Below, piece after piece: positions 30,150-40,136 of a DNA stretch of 50,278 nt (its first letter is position 1; the number at the start of each line of letters is the position of its first letter). Made by a program: the position numbers and the translations under genes. The DNA comes from Gammaproteobacteria bacterium. GTDB taxonomy: Bacteria > Pseudomonadota > Gammaproteobacteria > GCA-002705445 > GCA-002716945. Below the pieces are notes generated by a model. It did no database searches. It was not told the DNA's origin and saw nothing but the letters and a program-made list of their open reading frames with translations. The DNA lies in the NCBI GenBank assembly GCA_029246085.1, contig JAQWOB010000013.1, forward strand, positions 1 through 50,278, written 5' to 3'.

Positions 30150-30335
30150 TCACATTTTTTTTAGTTCGTCGGCAGACAAGGCTCTTGCCTCTTGGACAAG
30201 CATAACTGGGATGCCATCTTTTATAGAATAAGCTAACTTAGAAGTCTTGCAAATCAATTCGTTTGTCTCTTTTGAGTAATCTAGCTTCCCACCTGATTTA
30301 GGACACACAAGTATTTCTAGTAAGTATTCATTCAT
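30150..30335 (-). CDS. Trm112-family small protein
   Basis: LLEILVCPKSGGKLDY...LAYSIKDGIPVML; start at MNEYLL. Confidence 0.86.
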   Translation of the reverse strand: MNEYLLEILVCPKSGGKLDYSKETNELICKTSKLAYSIKDGIPVMLVQEARALSADELKKM

Positions 30336-30419
30336 AGATAAATATAATTTATCATATATTCTGATCAATCAACATTATTTATCAATTTATTTTCTTTTAA
30401 TTTCAGGTATAATATTTTT

Positions 30420-30914
30420 ATGAAAAACTTATATACATTTTTAATTATTGGAATCTTTGTAACTACTAATACTAATGCCTTCATGACAGGAGTAAAACCT
30501 GAAAAGGACGGCAGTGTAGCTATGGAAATCATTTCCGGTGTCATACACACAGCACCTCCAGGAAGTAATGTAAATGTCGGTTATGGAACTTTCAAAAATA
30601 ATACTAATAAGGATATAGTTTTAAAGAGTTTTAGATCTCCAGTTTTTGATACTACCGAAGTTCATGCCATGGAGTATTCTGATTCTGGTACAGCTAAAAT
30701 GAGACATTTAGAAGAGTTAAAGATACCTGCTAATGGGGAATTATCTTTAGGGAGTGGCGGCTTACATTTAATGTTTATGGGAATGCGTAGAGATATTATG
30801 CCGGGTGAGGAAATCATGATTATCACAAGAGATGACCATGAGGTTAGGTATATGCTTATTATGAAAGTAATAGACCCTAGATCCAGTAATCATGATAGCC
30901 ATCATATGCATTAA
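30420..30914 (+). CDS. PCu(A)C-type periplasmic copper chaperone
   Basis: Signal peptide; VHAMEYSDSGTAKMRHLEEL...GGLHLMFMGM copper motif; His-rich tail. Confidence 0.9.
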   Translation: MKNLYTFLIIGIFVTTNTNAFMTGVKPEKDGSVAMEIISGVIHTAPPGSNVNVGYGTFKNNTNKDIVLKSFRSPVFDTTEVHAMEYSDSGTAKMRHLEELKIPANGELSLGSGGLHLMFMGMRRDIMPGEEIMIITRDDHEVRYMLIMKVIDPRSSNHDSHHMH

Positions 30915-31579
30915 AGCCAACGTCTAACTGTCTTCTTATAAACCAAATACTGCGTTCCAAATTTTTTTTCTAAATATTTTTCTTCTGGCAAAATCACATA
31001 ATATTTTAATGCGATATATGTAAATATTACAAAAAAGATAATATGCATCATGCTTAAAGACATTCCTATTCCTGCCTGCAAAATCAACATTGCTAAATAC
31101 ATTGGATTTCTTGTGTATTTGTAAATACTACCAGAAATTATTTGAGTGGTTGAAGATGTTGGAATTGGGTTTTCACCTACTTTATTAAAAGTATTTATTG
31201 AAATTGTAAATATAATTAATGCAGAAATTATTAATAATAAACCAATTTCATAAGAGCGAAGTACATTTAAAAATTCTGGAACATTATATAGTTTCAAGAA
31301 GTAAAGATTGAGGGTTGATATAAAAAAACCGGAGTTTGTAAAAAATAAAAATATTATAGGGGGAAAAGATATAACGGAAGCATGATCTTTGTTTATTTTT
31401 GGATAATAAAAAATGTGGATTAAAAATATTGCAAGAAACATTGGTAATGAGGAGTGAAGAGATAAAGAGAATGCATCTTCTATAATCATCTGGCTATCAC
31501 CTAGGTACCAAGAAAAGAATTGAAAATAATTCCCCAGGGAATAGATTATAATTATATATAAAAGTATCTTTTTAAACAT
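30911..31579 (-). CDS. Isoprenylcysteine carboxyl methyltransferase/PEMT-like membrane methyltransferase
   Basis: YKYTRNPMYLAMLILQAGIGMSL...LPEEKYLEKKFGTQYLVYKKTVRRWL. Confidence 0.82.
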   Translation of the reverse strand: MFKKILLYIIIIYSLGNYFQFFSWYLGDSQMIIEDAFSLSLHSSLPMFLAIFLIHIFYYPKINKDHASVISFPPIIFLFFTNSGFFISTLNLYFLKLYNVPEFLNVLRSYEIGLLLIISALIIFTISINTFNKVGENPIPTSSTTQIISGSIYKYTRNPMYLAMLILQAGIGMSLSMMHIIFFVIFTYIALKYYVILPEEKYLEKKFGTQYLVYKKTVRRWL

Positions 31580-32333
31580 TTTTGGATATATCTATATAAT
31601 TTTGGATTGATAATGATTCTGGTCTCGAACTAGGTTCAATCGAAAGTTCCTGTAATGCTTGACTGTCTATAATCCCCTTTAGTGAAGTCTTTATCATTTT
31701 TCTTCGAGCAGAGAAAACAGTATTTACAATATCTCTGAATTTTTTCTCATGTTCAAGACTATTAAATATATAATCCTTTGGAACTAATCTTATATATGCT
31801 GAATCTACTTTAGGTCTAGGGATAAAAACATTAGGAGAAATATCAAATAATTTTTTCACAGTAAAATAGACTTGAGTCATTACGCTTAATCTTCCATAAA
31901 TTTTAGTTCCTGGGTCTGCAACTATTCTGTCTACTACTTCCTTTTGTAGCATGAAATGGAGATCTTGGATGTCTTTAGAGAATGTTAAGAGCCTAAAAAT
32001 TATTTCTGTAGATATATTGTATGGAAGATTTCCGACTATCCGTGTATTCTTTTTTATTAAATTTGATAGTTCACATTTAAGTATATCTTCATTAATAATT
32101 TTTACTTTTTTATCATTATATTTCTCTTCAAGTATTGGTATCAAATCTTTATCTTTTTCTATCAGAATAATACCTTTTACTTCTTTTAATAACGGAGTTG
32201 TTAATGCACCTTCGCCAGGACCAATTTCTATAAAAGTATCTTTGGTGCTTGTTTTAAGATTTTTAATAATTTTATTGATGATATTTTCATCATGCAAGAA
32301 ATGTTGCCCAAGCCTTTTTTTATGCTTTTGCAT
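31572..32333 (-). CDS. rsmA: 16S rRNA dimethyladenosine transferase
   Basis: KKRLGQHFLHD, IEIGPGEGALT, NLPYNIST. Confidence 0.97.
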   Translation of the reverse strand: MQKHKKRLGQHFLHDENIINKIIKNLKTSTKDTFIEIGPGEGALTTPLLKEVKGIILIEKDKDLIPILEEKYNDKKVKIINEDILKCELSNLIKKNTRIVGNLPYNISTEIIFRLLTFSKDIQDLHFMLQKEVVDRIVADPGTKIYGRLSVMTQVYFTVKKLFDISPNVFIPRPKVDSAYIRLVPKDYIFNSLEHEKKFRDIVNTVFSARRKMIKTSLKGIIDSQALQELSIEPSSRPESLSIQNYIDISKNV

Positions 32334-33297
32334 TACTTATGAATTTTGCTACTTTGATAGCTTCTAGAAAACTAGAGGTATCTATATTTCCAGTTCCCAC
32401 TAGATCTAATGCTGTTCCATGATCTACAGATACTCTTGTAATTGGTAACCCCAGAGTTACATTAACTGTCTTTTTGAAGTTATTAAATTTAATTACTGGT
32501 AAGCCTTGATCATGATACATTGTGAGTATAATATCATATTTCTCTATATTCTTTTTTAGAAATGCTGTATCAGCAGGGACTGGGCCATCTACAATAATTT
32601 TATTTTTTTGCATTTTCATTATTACAGGTTTAATAATATTATCATCTTGTGAGCCTAGTATCCCATCCTCACCAGCATGAGGATTTAATCCTGTTACTAA
32701 TATTTTTGGTTTTTTAATTTTAAATTTATTTTTTAAATCTTCATTGATGATATTGATTGTTTCAGTCAGCAAATTTTTAGTAATATATTTTTTTACATCT
32801 TCAAGAGGAACATGAGTTGTATGCAGTGCGACCCTCATATATGAATTCATTAGCATCATTACAGATTTGCTTTTACAGATGTCAGCTAAAAACTCAGTAT
32901 GTCCAGATATTTTATACCCACCTTTATTTAAAACAGACTTGCTTATCGGCCCAGTTACCATGGCGCTTATTTTATTAGATATGCATAATGTTGCAGCTGT
33001 TCTGATAGTCTCGAGTACATATGCAGAATTTTTTGGATTAAGTTTACCTGGAATATTTGTATAATTCAGTATAACGGGTAAAACATTGATTACTTTATCA
33101 CCTGATTTTGTCTTCGATGAGATATTTTCAAGAATATTAATATTAATTTTTTTCTTTAATATCTTTGCACTTTTTATTAATAAATCAGGGTCTGTAATAA
33201 ATATGATATTTTTGCTAAGATTCTTTTGAGCTAATAATACACCAAGATCTGGTCCAATTCCCGCAGGCTCACCTAAAGTTACTCCAATTAACTTCAA
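32320..33297 (-). CDS. pdxA: 4-hydroxythreonine-4-phosphate dehydrogenase (TTG start)
   Basis: KLIGVTLGEPAGIGPD; TTG start 7 nt after AAGGAG. The listed ORF extends upstream into surA. Confidence 0.93.
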   Translation of the reverse strand: MKLIGVTLGEPAGIGPDLGVLLAQKNLSKNIIFITDPDLLIKSAKILKKKININILENISSKTKSGDKVINVLPVILNYTNIPGKLNPKNSAYVLETIRTAATLCISNKISAMVTGPISKSVLNKGGYKISGHTEFLADICKSKSVMMLMNSYMRVALHTTHVPLEDVKKYITKNLLTETINIINEDLKNKFKIKKPKILVTGLNPHAGEDGILGSQDDNIIKPVIMKMQKNKIIVDGPVPADTAFLKKNIEKYDIILTMYHDQGLPVIKFNNFKKTVNVTLGLPITRVSVDHGTALDLVGTGNIDTSSFLEAIKVAKFISNAKA

Positions 33298-33298
33298 T

Positions 33299-34555
33299 TT
33301 AAAACTCCTTGATTTCAATATATGCCTGATCTTTAAGTTTGGCAACCCAGTCATCACGTTCACGTTGAGCTTTATCTACCCTGATTCTTTGTGCAACATT
33401 TTTTCTTACAATTGTATTTGTATCATCAATTGACCTCATATTTTCAATGTATAAAATATGCCAACCAAACCTACTTTGAAAGGGATCACTTATCTTTTTT
33501 ATAGGAGTAGTTTTTACTTTACTTGCAAATGCTGGAACCAATCCTTCTGTCCTGACATAACCTAGATCACCGCCCCTAAAACCAGAGGCTTTATCAGCAG
33601 AATATTTTTTAGCAAATACTTTAAAATCTTCTAAATTTTTTATTTCATTTCTCATTTTAATTAATTTTTCGCGTATAGTATCATTTGAGGTCATTACGTC
33701 TGCTTTGAGCAATATATGACTTACTTTATATTCATTGACAAATGATGACTGCTTATTCTCTGATCCCAAAATTTTTAATATATGATAGCCCTTAGAACTA
33801 CTAATAACTTCTGTGTATTCTTCATCATTTACCCCATGAATTGCTTTTACAAAGATATCAGGTAACTTATCATGTTTGACAATCCCTAAAGTCTTTACAT
33901 CAATAGGTACATTTAGATATTTATTTTGAGTATTAATAAAACCTTCTAGTTTAATATTTTTATATATATCATTTACATAATCTGGGTCTAATAATTTATC
34001 TTCATCAAGAATAACAAGTTCAATTAAATCATATTCAAAATTACCATACTCATTAATTCTTTCCCTCTCGATAAAGTTTTCAATTTCCTCTTCTGTTACA
34101 TTCGTTCTAGAATAAAATTGAGATATAAAAAGCGCTTCGACAGTCATTTGTTTTTTTATCTCTTGAATATAGTTAGTATAATTTTGACCTTGTTTAATAA
34201 TATTATTTCTTAACTCATTTATAGTCATTTTTTTTGATCTTGCAATCTCAGAGAGTTTATTTTCAAGGGCTATATCAGAAATATTTATTCCAAATCTGTC
34301 AGCAGCTTGGATTAAAAGATTAGTTTCAATTAGTTTTTTTAAAATTTTTCTGATTATTTCTTCATCACTAATATTCATATATTCTTTTTCTATTATATCT
34401 GATGGAAGATAGTTAATGGCAAGTTGAACTTCTGACTTTAGAATAACTTTATCATTCACTATAGCCATTATTTTATCATCATAACTCTCTGCCATAGTAA
34501 GATGCGATGGGTTATAAAGTAATATTATTAATATAAATTTAAGTAGTTTATTCAT
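33299..34555 (-). CDS. surA: Periplasmic chaperone SurA
   Basis: Signal peptide; SurA N-domain; two parvulin-like domains (VSHILLKAD, GGDLGYVRTEGLVPAFA). Confidence 0.94.
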   Translation of the reverse strand: MNKLLKFILIILLYNPSHLTMAESYDDKIMAIVNDKVILKSEVQLAINYLPSDIIEKEYMNISDEEIIRKILKKLIETNLLIQAADRFGINISDIALENKLSEIARSKKMTINELRNNIIKQGQNYTNYIQEIKKQMTVEALFISQFYSRTNVTEEEIENFIERERINEYGNFEYDLIELVILDEDKLLDPDYVNDIYKNIKLEGFINTQNKYLNVPIDVKTLGIVKHDKLPDIFVKAIHGVNDEEYTEVISSSKGYHILKILGSENKQSSFVNEYKVSHILLKADVMTSNDTIREKLIKMRNEIKNLEDFKVFAKKYSADKASGFRGGDLGYVRTEGLVPAFASKVKTTPIKKISDPFQSRFGWHILYIENMRSIDDTNTIVRKNVAQRIRVDKAQRERDDWVAKLKDQAYIEIKEF

Positions 34556-37286
34556 AGTTAAAATTATCTTGATATCCAAGAATTCCTTCTCTCAATAATT
34601 CTGCAGTCTTGTTAGTTGAGGTAGCTATACCTTTAGGCAAGAATTCAAAATAAAATGCATTATCTAACTTAGTTCCGTTCCAGTAATCTCTAATAACAAA
34701 TTTCACTCCATAGCAACAACTCTCATATTCAACACCAATCATTTTTTCTAAGGTGCCTTCTGTATTACTTCTTTGATTATTGAACGAATAATTAATTTTT
34801 CCCACAAGTGATAATCTATTATTGACAGGTATGACCGCAGAAAAATCCACTTCTTCTTGAGAACCTCTGGAAAATCTATAGCTAGTATTGAATATTTGAT
34901 TTTGTTTACCATAAGGCCTCTTATAGGATAGTCTTACCTGATTTTTCTCACCATAGCCCTCATGAGGGTTAAACTCTGTATAACCACTTAGTTTCCAGTA
35001 ATTAGACAATTTAGCATTAACTAAACCCATTATATTAGATGAGTCTGAATGATTTGTTGTACTATTAGTGAGATTTACTGACCTATCATCTAAATAGAAA
35101 ATTTGCCCTATTGTAGCTCTCAATATCTCATTGCCATTATTTGTATCTACCATGCTTGAGCTTAATGCCAAGGTAAGTTGTTTTGCATCATTTAATCTAT
35201 CTTCCCCATAAAATTTGTTTTCTGAAAATAGGTTATACCGTAAATCATTTTCTCCAGCATCAAATATAGGAATATCGTCTTGATTGGGTGCGGGAACATA
35301 CAAGAAGTATGCTTCGGGCTCAAGAGTTTGAAGAATATTTTTCCCAGACATTCTATCAAATATCATTTTACCTCTAAGACTTAATATTGGAGTGGTCTGA
35401 CTAATACTATTATTAGTATTTTTAGATAAACTATAGCTTCTATGCTTTAAACCTATTTTTGGTGTTAATTCCCAGCCTGGATTTTTAAAAGGATACTCGA
35501 CAGATGGATATAGACTTATTCTTGTCCCATCAGCTTTATGATCATAGGTATGACTAAAGATAGATACTTCTCCATTGAAATTATATTTTAATTCCTTGTT
35601 TTTTTCATGAGTATAAAAATTAGCTCTAATTTGAGGTAAAACACTATATTGTTCAATCAAACCTGTTTTAGCAAGCTGATAATCTGTAGTCCTAATAGAT
35701 GTATTTAAATAACCAAATGAACCATAATCTGTTCTAGTTATTTCTGCTTGTCTTTTAATATGAGTTCTTCCAACTCTAGAAACTGTGTTGCCAAAATCAT
35801 CAAAGTATGTCAAGTCTGATGTACCACCCACATCAATATTTGATGTCATAAGAGTCCCATCCCATCCTCCAGGCTCATTACTCAATTTTAAATTATTTTT
35901 TAAGACTCTATTATCTCTGAAAAAATAAGCATGTCTATTCTTTCCAGTGATATCATCTTTATTCATATTTGCTAATTCAAACTCAGTATCACTCTTTTTA
36001 GTTTTATATCTTAACTCTGCCTCCAGCATCTGACCCCTTCCAGAAAAATTTGTTGGTATGAGAGTTGCGTCTATATTCTCAGCAATATTAAAATAATAAG
36101 GCGTTGAGATAACAGTTCCACTTTCACCAGAACTTCCAATGGTTGGAAATAAAAAGCCACTATGACGTTCATTGCTCAAAGGAAAACTAAAAAATGGTGA
36201 ATAAAGAATAGGAACGTCTTTATATTTTAAAAAGATATTATAAGCATGCCCTCTATCTGTATCACGATATAAAATAGTCTTTGAAGAAGTTATTTCCCAG
36301 TCAGGATCATCTAGGCTACAGGTTGTATAGCTACTTGGAGTTAAGTATATAACGCCAGCATCATCTATAAATATATCGTCAGCCTTGCCGCTCCCTGGTC
36401 TCTTTTGGTCAGGGAAGTGATAGGTTGTATCTGAAAAATTAACAGTATCGTTTTCACTATTATAACCGCCTTTATTAGCATATAAAGTTAGATCTTCTGT
36501 AAGATATTTAACATCTCCTTCTGCAGTTAATACTCCTGTATCTGCATTAAAATTTGCTTTATTAGACTTAACTAAATCATTTGCTCTTTCAATTTCAACA
36601 TTCCCATTAGCATAAAAAATTCCTGCTTCATCTTGATTCTGATCATCTGATCTAACTTCTAAGGTTTCTTCATCAGCATTGAATAGAGTTTTTTGTGTTA
36701 AGTAGTTTTCAAATTCATTATCTATGCATACAGGTAATTTATTCTTTAAAGTTGCGGTAAGATAATCATCTCTTTTTGCTACAATTATTTCTGTATATGA
36801 ACTATTTTCCTTTAATTCCGCTTCTTTTACAGGTGCATTTTTATAAGAATTATTTACATCCTTGCCCATTTTCTTAATAATTTTATGTTGGTCATATATT
36901 TCAGCAACTTTTTCATTTTTAAATATAACTGTTACTCTTTTTGGTGCCAAAAATACGCCATTAACCCTCTCATAATATATATAATCCCAGCGCTCTGAAT
37001 GGAATACATCAATTATTGTAGGAGTTCCTAGTAAGAATTTTACTTGCTCTTTGCTTAAACCGGGAACAAGTTTCTGCAGGTTTTCATTTTCAATTAGAGT
37101 GCCTTGTTTGATAGGTGTTTTATAAGGTTTGGGAAGCCAACTAGGCCCAGTTTCTAAAAATTCTAAAATTTCTTCATCTGGAAGATAAATATTCGGGATT
37201 ATCGAAGCATTTACATTACCTGTAATAATGTATAAAACAGCTGTCAAAACTATAGTTTTTGCTTTCTTTAAAAACACTTTCTTCAT
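34548..37286 (-). CDS. lptD: LPS assembly protein LptD with an apparent N-terminal BamE/SmpA-OmlA domain
   Basis: LptD OstA domain and beta-barrel; Cys at residues 187, 323 and the C-terminal CC pair; N-terminal residues 53-131 BamE-like; lptD-surA-pdxA-rsmA synteny. Confidence 0.92.
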   Translation of the reverse strand: MKKVFLKKAKTIVLTAVLYIITGNVNASIIPNIYLPDEEILEFLETGPSWLPKPYKTPIKQGTLIENENLQKLVPGLSKEQVKFLLGTPTIIDVFHSERWDYIYYERVNGVFLAPKRVTVIFKNEKVAEIYDQHKIIKKMGKDVNNSYKNAPVKEAELKENSSYTEIIVAKRDDYLTATLKNKLPVCIDNEFENYLTQKTLFNADEETLEVRSDDQNQDEAGIFYANGNVEIERANDLVKSNKANFNADTGVLTAEGDVKYLTEDLTLYANKGGYNSENDTVNFSDTTYHFPDQKRPGSGKADDIFIDDAGVIYLTPSSYTTCSLDDPDWEITSSKTILYRDTDRGHAYNIFLKYKDVPILYSPFFSFPLSNERHSGFLFPTIGSSGESGTVISTPYYFNIAENIDATLIPTNFSGRGQMLEAELRYKTKKSDTEFELANMNKDDITGKNRHAYFFRDNRVLKNNLKLSNEPGGWDGTLMTSNIDVGGTSDLTYFDDFGNTVSRVGRTHIKRQAEITRTDYGSFGYLNTSIRTTDYQLAKTGLIEQYSVLPQIRANFYTHEKNKELKYNFNGEVSIFSHTYDHKADGTRISLYPSVEYPFKNPGWELTPKIGLKHRSYSLSKNTNNSISQTTPILSLRGKMIFDRMSGKNILQTLEPEAYFLYVPAPNQDDIPIFDAGENDLRYNLFSENKFYGEDRLNDAKQLTLALSSSMVDTNNGNEILRATIGQIFYLDDRSVNLTNSTTNHSDSSNIMGLVNAKLSNYWKLSGYTEFNPHEGYGEKNQVRLSYKRPYGKQNQIFNTSYRFSRGSQEEVDFSAVIPVNNRLSLVGKINYSFNNQRSNTEGTLEKMIGVEYESCCYGVKFVIRDYWNGTKLDNAFYFEFLPKGIATSTNKTAELLREGILGYQDNFNYE

Positions 37287-37351
37287 AATATCCGTGATTA
37301 TATCATGAAATCCATAGTAAAATAGAGAGAGTTACCAGACTCCTCTTATAG

Positions 37352-37990
37352 TTAAGACTTTATTATTTCTAATATTTTTTTAGATAAAAGAGCAGGGTCA
37401 TTGCCGCCAATCATCTTATGCAATATATTTTTATTTTGATAGAATTCTATTATCGGAGCAGTCTGTTCTTGGTATACGTTCAGTCTATTTTTTACAGTTT
37501 CTTCTTTATCATCTTCTCTTTGATATAGTTCACCGCCACCTTCACACTTATCTCCTACTTTTTCTCCTCTATCTGTATTTCCAATATATCCACTACTAGT
37601 ACACAATAATCTTCCAGTACATCTTTCAATCAAAGTCTCAAAAGGAACATCTATTAAAAAGACATATTCTAGTGAAATATTCTTAGCTATAAATAGTTCA
37701 TCTAAACTTTCTGCTTGAGAAATATTCCTTGGATAGCCATCAAGTATAAAACCTTTTTTGCATTCATCTTGGCCAAGTTTTTTAGAGACTAGGGATAGAA
37801 CTAAATCATCACTGACAAATTTACCTGTCGACATTATATCTTGAATTTCTTTCCCAAGGCTTGAACCGCCTTTTATTTCTTCTCTCAAAAGATCCCCTGT
37901 TGAAATTTGGGGAATACCAAACTCTTTTATGATAAGTTTCGACTGCGTACCCTTACCGCAACCTGGTGCTCCTAAAAATAATATATTCAT
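37352..37990 (-). CDS. adk: Adenylate kinase
   Basis: [31 protein letters not shown]. Confidence 0.97.
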   Translation of the reverse strand: MNILFLGAPGCGKGTQSKLIIKEFGIPQISTGDLLREEIKGGSSLGKEIQDIMSTGKFVSDDLVLSLVSKKLGQDECKKGFILDGYPRNISQAESLDELFIAKNISLEYVFLIDVPFETLIERCTGRLLCTSSGYIGNTDRGEKVGDKCEGGGELYQREDDKEETVKNRLNVYQEQTAPIIEFYQNKNILHKMIGGNDPALLSKKILEIIKS

Positions 37991-38008
37991 AATTTTTTCT
38001 CCTAAAGG

Positions 38009-40039
38009 TTATAGTAATGGTGCAATTACTAAACTAACAATTGCCATAACATTAATTAATATGTTCATTGATGGACCCGATGTATCTTTAAGAGGATCTC
38101 CGACAGTATCACCAACTACAGCAGCTGTATGTACGTCAGACCCTTTCCCGCCTAAATTACCTTGCTCAACGTATTTCTTTGCATTATCCCATGCACCACC
38201 TGCATTTGACATTGTTAGAGCTAGCAAAACACAACTAAGTAGGCCGCCACCAAGTAGACCTCCTAGCATTTCAGCACCAAACCCTAGCCCTATTATCACA
38301 GGTGAGAAAACAGCAATTGCTCCAGGTAAAATCATTTTCTTTAGAGCAGCTGTTGTTGCAATTTCTATACATTTTCCATTCTCAGGCTTAGCTGTTCCCT
38401 CTAATAATCCAGGTATCTCTCTGAATTGCCGTCTTATTTCATTGATCATTTCAGATGCAGCATCTCCAACAGCAGTTATTGTTAAAGAAGCTACCAAGAA
38501 AGGAATCATTCCTCCGATAAATAAACCTATAAGCACATTTGTATCTGTTAGTAATAACTGCACTTCAGCTCTACCTTGAGATATATGAGTATGATTAACT
38601 TCTTGGACAAAAGCCGTGATGATTGCAAGGGCAGCTAGTGCAGCCGCTCCAATAGCAAAACCTTTGCCTATAGCAGCTGTAGTATTTCCAACCTCGTCTA
38701 AACTATCAGTAATTTTTCTTGTATCTTCACCAAGACCAGCCATTTCTGCTATGCCTCCAGCATTATCAGCTACAGGGCCATATGCATCAATAGCCATAGT
38801 AATTCCTACTGTTGCCAACATACCAACAGCTGCAATTCCTACACCATATAAATCAGCATACGCATTAGCGATGAAAATTATTACAGCTATAGAAATAATA
38901 GGAATAACCACAGATTCTAATCCTATAGCTAACCCAGTTGTAATAAGAGTAGCAGGACCGGTTTTACCTTGCCCAGCAATTTTTCTAACAGGTGCTCCAC
39001 CAGTATAATATTCGGTCACGAGACCTATAACAACACCACCAACAGTACCCGCTAAAACAGCAAACCAGATATCTAAGTTTAATCCTAAAGATCCTATTAC
39101 ATAATATGAAAAGATTACAAATATTACAGCGGCCGAGAATGTTCCTCCACGTAATGCCCCACTAATTTTTTCAGTTGATGTTGTTTTAGCTAAATATTTT
39201 ACAATCAATATGCCAGCTATTGAGCATAACAAACCAAGAGAAGCTAATGCTAAAGGTAAAAACATTAATGATTCTCGTGAGCCAAGACTATCAATTAGGG
39301 TCAAGCTTATTGTTGATGCTATAGCTATGGAAGCGATTATAGAACCACAATAAGATTCAAATATATCAGAACCCATTCCAGCAACATCACCAACATTATC
39401 ACCAACATTATCTGCTATTACTCCTGGATTACGTGGATCATCTTCCGGTATGCCTGCCTCTACTTTACCAACTAAGTCGGCACCGACATCAGCACATTTA
39501 GTGAAAATCCCTCCACCAACTCTTGAGAATAGAGCAACAACTGATGCTCCCATTCCAAAACCATGAATTATAGAAGTTGTTGCTGGATCACTACCATATA
39601 AAAAATATAGCACACCTAAGCCAAGTAGACCCATAGCAGCAACAGTAAGCCCCATAATAGAACCACCAAAGAATGCAATTGTTAAACTTTCAGATATACC
39701 AAATTTATTAGCGGCATTCGTTGTCCTCACATTTGCTTTGGTAGAAGTATACATTCCAATAAAACCTGTGGCAGATGAACAGAGGGCTCCAATTATAAAT
39801 GCCAATGTACTTTCTGGACCTAGACCTATATATACTCCAACTGTTAGAAATAGGGCAAAAAAGAATAATACAGAATACTCTTTTCTTATAAAAGTCATTG
39901 CTCCAAGGTGAATTTCATCAGCAATTTCAATAATTTTACCTTCGCCTGCAGGAAAGGTGAGAATGAATTTATATAGCACATATGCGGTTAATAAGCCTAG
40001 AATTCCTAGGTAAAGCGGTATTAGTTCTAAATTAAACAT
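38009..40039 (-). CDS. hppA: Membrane-bound ion-translocating pyrophosphatase
   Basis: [44 protein letters not shown]; about 16 [13 protein letters not shown]. Confidence 0.97.
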   Translation of the reverse strand: MFNLELIPLYLGILGLLTAYVLYKFILTFPAGEGKIIEIADEIHLGAMTFIRKEYSVLFFFALFLTVGVYIGLGPESTLAFIIGALCSSATGFIGMYTSTKANVRTTNAANKFGISESLTIAFFGGSIMGLTVAAMGLLGLGVLYFLYGSDPATTSIIHGFGMGASVVALFSRVGGGIFTKCADVGADLVGKVEAGIPEDDPRNPGVIADNVGDNVGDVAGMGSDIFESYCGSIIASIAIASTISLTLIDSLGSRESLMFLPLALASLGLLCSIAGILIVKYLAKTTSTEKISGALRGGTFSAAVIFVIFSYYVIGSLGLNLDIWFAVLAGTVGGVVIGLVTEYYTGGAPVRKIAGQGKTGPATLITTGLAIGLESVVIPIISIAVIIFIANAYADLYGVGIAAVGMLATVGITMAIDAYGPVADNAGGIAEMAGLGEDTRKITDSLDEVGNTTAAIGKGFAIGAAALAALAIITAFVQEVNHTHISQGRAEVQLLLTDTNVLIGLFIGGMIPFLVASLTITAVGDAASEMINEIRRQFREIPGLLEGTAKPENGKCIEIATTAALKKMILPGAIAVFSPVIIGLGFGAEMLGGLLGGGLLSCVLLALTMSNAGGAWDNAKKYVEQGNLGGKGSDVHTAAVVGDTVGDPLKDTSGPSMNILINVMAIVSLVIAPLL

Positions 40040-40051
40040 CTAGTCTCCTTG

Positions 40052-40089
40052 TTTCAATTAAATATCTTTCGATATATTTTGAATTGAAA
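40052..40089. repeat. Imperfect inverted repeat in the hppA leader / hppA-mrdA divergent region
   Basis: TTTCAATT-AAATATC-tttc-GATATATTTTG-AATTGAAA. Confidence 0.6.
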
Positions 40090-40136
40090 ATGTAATTTAT
40101 ATATTCTTTTAGAAGAAGTCTCCATATAATCATATA

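Noticed and set aside
33298-33363. Apparent 65-bp overlap of pdxA with surA in the ORF track
   Set aside because: The pdxA start is better placed at the TTG at 33297 after AAGGAG, which removes the overlap.
37929-38579. 216-aa plus-strand ORF antisense to hppA/adk
   Set aside because: Low-complexity Pro/Ser-rich translation opposite conserved genes; shadow ORF. The same applies to 38616-39008.
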